Of a stretch of 64,000 bases of DNA, positions 59,952 to 64,000 are shown one piece after another (within the stretch, counting starts at the first letter, position 1; each line of letters starts with the position of its first letter). This DNA comes from Endotrypanum monterogeii (lineage: Eukaryota; Euglenozoa; Kinetoplastea; Trypanosomatida; Trypanosomatidae), in the NCBI GenBank assembly GCA_000333855.2, contig CM007319.1, forward strand, positions 1,614,636 to 1,678,635. The letters are read 5' to 3'. Made by a program: the position numbers and the translations under genes. The notes beneath the pieces are model-generated. The model was not told the DNA's origin, searched no databases, and was given only the letters and a program-made list of their open reading frames with translations.

Positions 59952-60536
59952 ATGTCATCGTACTTAAAAAACTACTTCAATCTCGAGAGGAGCTTCGTCT
60001 TCTACGGGGCGTACCACCACCACTGGATGAATCAGATGATTCATGTCCTCTTCGTACCAGCCATCTTCACAGGCATGTTGAGCTTCCTAGCGCGCGTGCC
60101 TGTTGCTGGGAACATCGACCTCTCTCAGATCGTGGCTGTCCTTTACTCGGTCTCCTTCATTAAAATGGAGCCGATCGCTGGAGCACTGTATGTACCAGTC
60201 ATCGCGGCCATGGAATACGTGGCAGCACATATCTTAGTCTCCCACGTACCAATGAGCATCGGTATATGCGTCCTCGGCTTGGCAACACAAATTTTGGGGC
60301 ACAAGTTTTGTGAGCGTCGCCAGCCAGCCTTCATGGATGATCCTTTCCAAGCGACCCACGCTGCAGTGTTCTTCGTATGGCTGGAAGTACTTTTCTTTCT
60401 CGGCTACCGCCCTGCCAAGAAGTCCGAGCTGGAGAGACTCGTTGAAGAGCGAATCAGAAAACTAAATGCAGCGGAAGGAGCTGCCGATGCGCCAATGCCG
60501 AAAGCAGCTCTGAGAAAGAAAAAGACAAGCACGTAA
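59952..60536 (+). CDS. Mpo1-like protein (DUF962/YGL010w family)
   Basis: 194 residues. Family role, known from yeast Mpo1: an iron-dependent dioxygenase of the ER that shortens 2-hydroxy fatty acids during phytosphingosine breakdown. Diagnostic sequence is present: FVFYGAYHHHWMNQMIH near the start (His22, His23, His24, His31), the later HKFCERRQPAFMDDP (His117), ATHAAVFFVWLE (His136), and three to four hydrophobic segments between. These conserved His residues are the candidate Fe2+ ligands. The length is close to the family (about 170-200). The C-terminus is a charged helix ending in a Lys-rich tail (LRKKKTST), which could act as an ER-retention signal of the KKXX kind, though the final spacing is not exact. 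The trypanosomatid substrate is not known. Confidence 0.85.
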   Translation: MSSYLKNYFNLERSFVFYGAYHHHWMNQMIHVLFVPAIFTGMLSFLARVPVAGNIDLSQIVAVLYSVSFIKMEPIAGALYVPVIAAMEYVAAHILVSHVPMSIGICVLGLATQILGHKFCERRQPAFMDDPFQATHAAVFFVWLEVLFFLGYRPAKKSELERLVEERIRKLNAAEGAADAPMPKAALRKKKTST

Positions 60537-61542
60537 AATATGGTGTTCTACGTGGTTGATGCAGCTGCCCTGCGCAGAGCAGAGAAGCATAACGTGAGCA
60601 ATTGGAAGACCTTCTTCCTTTCGAACTCATCATCGCCTTTTTTTTTTATCACTGGGGTCTTTGAAGCGCCTTTTATCAACGTTTCCCCATCCTCCACACG
60701 ACATGCGGTACATCACTGTTGTGGCAGCGGGGGTGGGTTTGGCCCCCTCTCGTTTTCTCACCCTATGCATCTACCTGCCAGGCAGCGAGTAGAAGCTGCT
60801 TTCCGATGAAGCTGGCAGTGTGTTTGAATTGTTTTTCTCTCCTCCAAAACATGCTCTCATAGTTTTACCATTACGAATCGGTTGCTCGGCAGCCCCCGTA
60901 TCGACTTTGCACATTTCGCTCGTGCTACCTTCCCCACCACACCTTGCTAGATTCATAATGATTCGTTGAAAAGCCGACGTGCAGCTTCCCTTCGATTTAT
61001 TCGCGCGTCTCTGCGCCACGAACCCTTTTCGCCCACCGTTCTCCCTCTTTCACCCTCCTCCTGCAGCCCAAGAGCTCCCCCTAGAGGGACCGAGTCGTGC
61101 CTGGAACTGATAGAAGGAAGCTGCCTATGCACTAGATGGTAGACGCTTCAAGCGTGGAGCTGTGGTTCCCGGTGAACTATACTGTCGTGCGGGTGTACGC
61201 ACGGTTGCTGTACAGAAAAAAAAAAGTGTTTTATTCCCTCATGTTCTCTACGCTGTGTGTGTGTGTGTGAAAATAAGAGATGGAAGGCACGGACAAGGAT
61301 GTAAGTAAATCGAATATACGTCATCGTATTGCTCCACTCCTCCCTTGGCGCTTTCCCTTTCGCCTCTTTCCGGCATTTATTATACTCGAACCTCCCCCCC
61401 CCCCCGTCTCACCTACTCTTGTGAACAAACACTGTCGATACGGGCCAATCCGGTACGCCGGAAACCTTCAAAAAATATATAATCGAAAAAAAAAAATTGC
61501 AGTCGACCCCGGTGGTGTTCTCATTTTTTTAAAGAGAAGGGA
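60537..61542. other. Spacer/UTR DNA
   Basis: No supported gene. A-run 61215-61225, GT repeat 61255-61269, C-run 61395-61404, A-run 61486-61496. No clear acceptor could be chosen for the next gene. Confidence 0.55.
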
Positions 61543-63696
61543 ATGACCACAGCTAGAGACTCGGCGAACTCGGTGATGGCAATGGGAACTGTTTCGGCGC
61601 ACACTGTTCTTCCTAGCACGTGCGGCGAGGAAACGGGTATTGCCGGTGTGCCATGCGTTGGGTGCGTAGCTGCCATTACCTATAAGCCCCAGAGCCTAGA
61701 CGGTTTTTCAGCTTGCGTGGTGGGGTCAGCAGATGGCGTTGCCATCATCGGCCCGAATCTCACACAACGGCGCTATGGTCACCACTGTCTCCTCACTCGG
61801 CAGCTTTGGCGGCCGGTGGCGCCAATGAAGGGTGGAGGCCCGGGAACGAGCAGCACCACGCAAGATGGCACGTCACCGGCTTTGCCTAGCAATGGCGCTA
61901 CCATGCTATCGGCCACCAAGGGGAGCAGCGCCCGCATTGTCGCCGTCACTGCATGTCTCGTAGCTGTAGAGGATGCAAGTGCAACTGATTTAGCTCTGCC
62001 CAGTGCAGCGGACGACACAATCGCCATCGTGGTCGCCTGGGCTGATGCAGCTAGGCAACACCATGTAGCAGTACTAATGACTCAGCTGCGTCGTGTTCTA
62101 ACCCCCTCCTCCGCAGTGCACCGCGTGCACTGCGGCAACCATGTGGAAGCAAGCCTGGTCCAAGTTGTGGCACACGATGCCCTATCCCTGTGCCCGACGC
62201 AGTCGGTTCTGCGCTTATTCTACCACCCGGTCATGGCGAATTGTCTGAACACGGCGGCGCAGCACCATGTCGTGATGTGCTCCGTGTATTCCCCCTGGGG
62301 ATCGACGACACCGTCCGCAGGTCACTTTGGCCCGCCCGACTCGGGGACCAGCGCCACCAATGCACCGGCCGGCGTTGTAATGAAAAAGACGCATCCCACT
62401 GTGGGCAGTGGCGCCACCGCCGCAGAACGGGATGGCGCCTCGGCGGCGGCGGCGTTCGCATCGGCAGCAACAAAAGCATGGCGACATGGCGAGCTGCTCT
62501 TTCTCACAGTGTCCGCCTGCCGCAGTGAAGAAGCAGCAATCACTACATCTGCGAAACTAGATAGCACCAGCGCGCATCTAGGTCTCCAGGTGTGTGTCGG
62601 TCAATCTGCGAACATCGACGTTGCACCGTGGCTGCTACAGTTTAAGTGCGACCGTGTCGTATGCGCCTTTGCTGTGCAGTCCACCTCGACAAGTGTTATT
62701 GCGGCAGCCGGAACGACTGATGGGAGGGTTTATCTTTTAGGACTCAACTCGTGGCGCGTAGTGCGTCGAGTTAGTGGCCCGGTAGCCGATGCTATATTTG
62801 TACGGACGAGGCCAGGGCAGGGCCACTCACGGCCCCGCAACACTGTTGTGGATAGCCTACTAGACGACGCGACAGAGGGAGACACACTCAAAAACTGCAG
62901 TTTTCTTAGTCAGGCAGACGAAGAATTCGCACGGCATGATGAGAGCAGCTTCGCAGCGCTGGTGATTCTTGACAGCGCTGGTCATCTACTGGTACTGCGC
63001 GCTGTCAACAGTGGTGCCGCGATCGCGCAAAGGGTCGCGGACATTCCGCAAGTCGTCACGCTTACGAACGGACAGTCACAGACACTAGAGTTCGTAAACC
63101 ATTCCATGGCGAGCCTGGAAGAGGTTGCGCACGCCACCCCAAAAAATTTCCTTGACTTGAGCTCACTTCGCCACTTCTTCGGTCGGCGCCGCCCTCCAAT
63201 TTCACAGCAGCATCGGAAGCTGTACCGAAGCGACCCTTTTCCTGTGAACCCGGCACTGGCCTCTAGCAGTCTTGCCACCTCCCCTGTAAATCAGAGCTTC
63301 TCTGTTGGCGCGGCAGGTGCCGAGGACATGAGCATATCAGGCCACATGCTCAGTCGCGGCCTGCTGTGCGTGACTTTCATCGACAACGCACAAAGCGGGG
63401 CAGAGCTGATTGTGAGCACGATGGGGCAAGCACTGGTCTCGGTGCCCTTCAGCCCCACAGAGGGTTGCTTCCGCATTGCTGGCTTCACTGTGACCCCAGC
63501 GCCAATGTTCTACGTAGGTTTTGTGGACTTCTTCGCCGACGGTAATCCGGCGCTTGTCATGGCTGGGCTCAAGAACGTTCTCGTAGCGCGGCGCCCGCGT
63601 TCCACCATGCGCGACCGTGCACAGCTGCTCATGCGCCTGCTGAGCAAGAAAGAACGTGAGCTTCAAAATGCAGAAGGCGATGAGGTGACCAGATGA
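61543..63696 (+). CDS. Hypothetical protein, possible beta-propeller
   Basis: 717 residues, not recognised. The sequence is Ala/Ser/Val-rich with many short beta-like strands separated by Gly/Asp turns: CVVGSADGVAIIGPN near 60-75, AAAGTTDGRVYLLG near 385-400, FAALVILDSAGHLLVLRA near 465-490, and FVDFFADGNPALVMAGLKN near 655-675. The repeated h-h-D-x-D/G-G-x-x-h-h turns resemble FG-GAP or WD-type propeller blades. Low-complexity stretches sit near 85-120 and 255-310. A short charged helix closes the protein (LLSKKERELQNAEGDEVTR). There is no signal peptide or TM. A scaffold protein, such as a trafficking or signalling complex subunit, would fit a propeller, but no family can be named. Codon use and length leave little doubt that it is a gene. 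Confidence 0.8.
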   Translation: MTTARDSANSVMAMGTVSAHTVLPSTCGEETGIAGVPCVGCVAAITYKPQSLDGFSACVVGSADGVAIIGPNLTQRRYGHHCLLTRQLWRPVAPMKGGGPGTSSTTQDGTSPALPSNGATMLSATKGSSARIVAVTACLVAVEDASATDLALPSAADDTIAIVVAWADAARQHHVAVLMTQLRRVLTPSSAVHRVHCGNHVEASLVQVVAHDALSLCPTQSVLRLFYHPVMANCLNTAAQHHVVMCSVYSPWGSTTPSAGHFGPPDSGTSATNAPAGVVMKKTHPTVGSGATAAERDGASAAAAFASAATKAWRHGELLFLTVSACRSEEAAITTSAKLDSTSAHLGLQVCVGQSANIDVAPWLLQFKCDRVVCAFAVQSTSTSVIAAAGTTDGRVYLLGLNSWRVVRRVSGPVADAIFVRTRPGQGHSRPRNTVVDSLLDDATEGDTLKNCSFLSQADEEFARHDESSFAALVILDSAGHLLVLRAVNSGAAIAQRVADIPQVVTLTNGQSQTLEFVNHSMASLEEVAHATPKNFLDLSSLRHFFGRRRPPISQQHRKLYRSDPFPVNPALASSSLATSPVNQSFSVGAAGAEDMSISGHMLSRGLLCVTFIDNAQSGAELIVSTMGQALVSVPFSPTEGCFRIAGFTVTPAPMFYVGFVDFFADGNPALVMAGLKNVLVARRPRSTMRDRAQLLMRLLSKKERELQNAEGDEVTR

Positions 63697-64000
63697 CAGA
63701 AAAGATAGAGCCTGTAATGTCACTCTGTAGGTGTGGGTGAGGGTGCGTACCCAGATGTTTGTCCCTCCTGCGTTTGCTTTGGTGCCCTCAGTCTTGTCTG
63801 ACAACGCTTTTCACCGACCCTGATAGCCTGCACGCGTCGATCCCTGCCGAGGAAGTGAAAAGGATAACAAATGATCACAGAGCATCCTTCACACGAGAAG
63901 AGCGGAAAGCTGCGCAAAGGCCCGTAAGAAAAGATTGCGCGAAGCTCAATCTTGGGGGGGAGCGACAACGTTTTCACGGTGGTTGTCAGTTTTTTTTCCT
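63697..64000. other. Spacer/UTR DNA at the right edge
   Basis: No gene seen in the last 304 bases; probably 3' UTR of the 717-residue gene. It ends in a G-run and a T-run. Confidence 0.5.

Overview
This window looks like nuclear DNA of a trypanosomatid flagellate, most likely from the Leishmania/Leptomonas/Crithidia side of the family. All 19 complete or near-complete genes, and one gene cut by the left edge, lie on the + strand. None shows an intron. They are separated by long non-coding stretches rich in pyrimidine runs, homopolymers and TA/GT/CA microsatellites, and many genes have a pyrimidine tract plus AG just before the start codon, the usual signal for spliced-leader trans-splicing. 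Coding regions are GC-rich at third positions and spacers are not. I read the window as a stretch of one polycistronic transcription unit. Exact species and chromosome are not determined.

Layout. 1-126: C-terminus of an upstream gene (tentative). 1.35-2.38 kb: conserved-looking membrane protein of unknown function. 3.65-7.56 kb: PGAP1-type GPI inositol deacylase. 9.1-16.0 kb: catalytic subunit of DNA polymerase epsilon. 17.0-17.4 kb: small zinc-ribbon protein. 18.3-19.9 kb: LisH/acidic-repeat/RGG nucleolar protein like trypanosome NoLP. 21.1-22.4 kb: TPR protein matching ZMYND12/TAX-1 of the flagellar axoneme. 23.6-24.3 kb: ESCRT-III CHMP1. 26.8-28.3 kb: APC-superfamily amino-acid or polyamine transporter. 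28.9-29.85 and 31.7-32.7 kb: two almost identical mitochondrial phosphate carriers, the first with a nonsense codon near its 5' end. 35.5-36.2 kb: small unknown. 40.8-41.6 kb: CCCH zinc-finger protein between 4.6 and 5.7 kb of non-coding DNA. 47.4 kb: SmF. 48.6 kb: Hsp90 co-chaperone p23. 50.7 kb: BART-domain protein. 52.5-56.2 kb: 1252-residue four-TM protein of unknown function. 57.0 kb: APC11. 58.0 kb: unknown single-TM protein, possibly mitochondrial. 60.0 kb: Mpo1-like (DUF962) enzyme. 61.5-63.7 kb: 717-residue unknown.

The genes do not form a pathway; as usual in these organisms, neighbours share a transcript but not a function (DNA replication, GPI metabolism, splicing, cell cycle, mitochondrial transport, flagellum). 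Regulation is expected after transcription, so the most informative non-coding features are splice-acceptor regions, hairpins and long UTRs. I found no transposon, CRISPR array, tRNA or rRNA gene, and no strand switch. I see no clear new multi-gene system. The best leads are the nonsense-carrying phosphate carrier with its overlapping upstream ORF, a perfect hairpin that contains the likely splice-acceptor AG before the zinc-ribbon gene, a 16-bp perfect hairpin at 46.6 kb, and the very large spacers around the CCCH gene.
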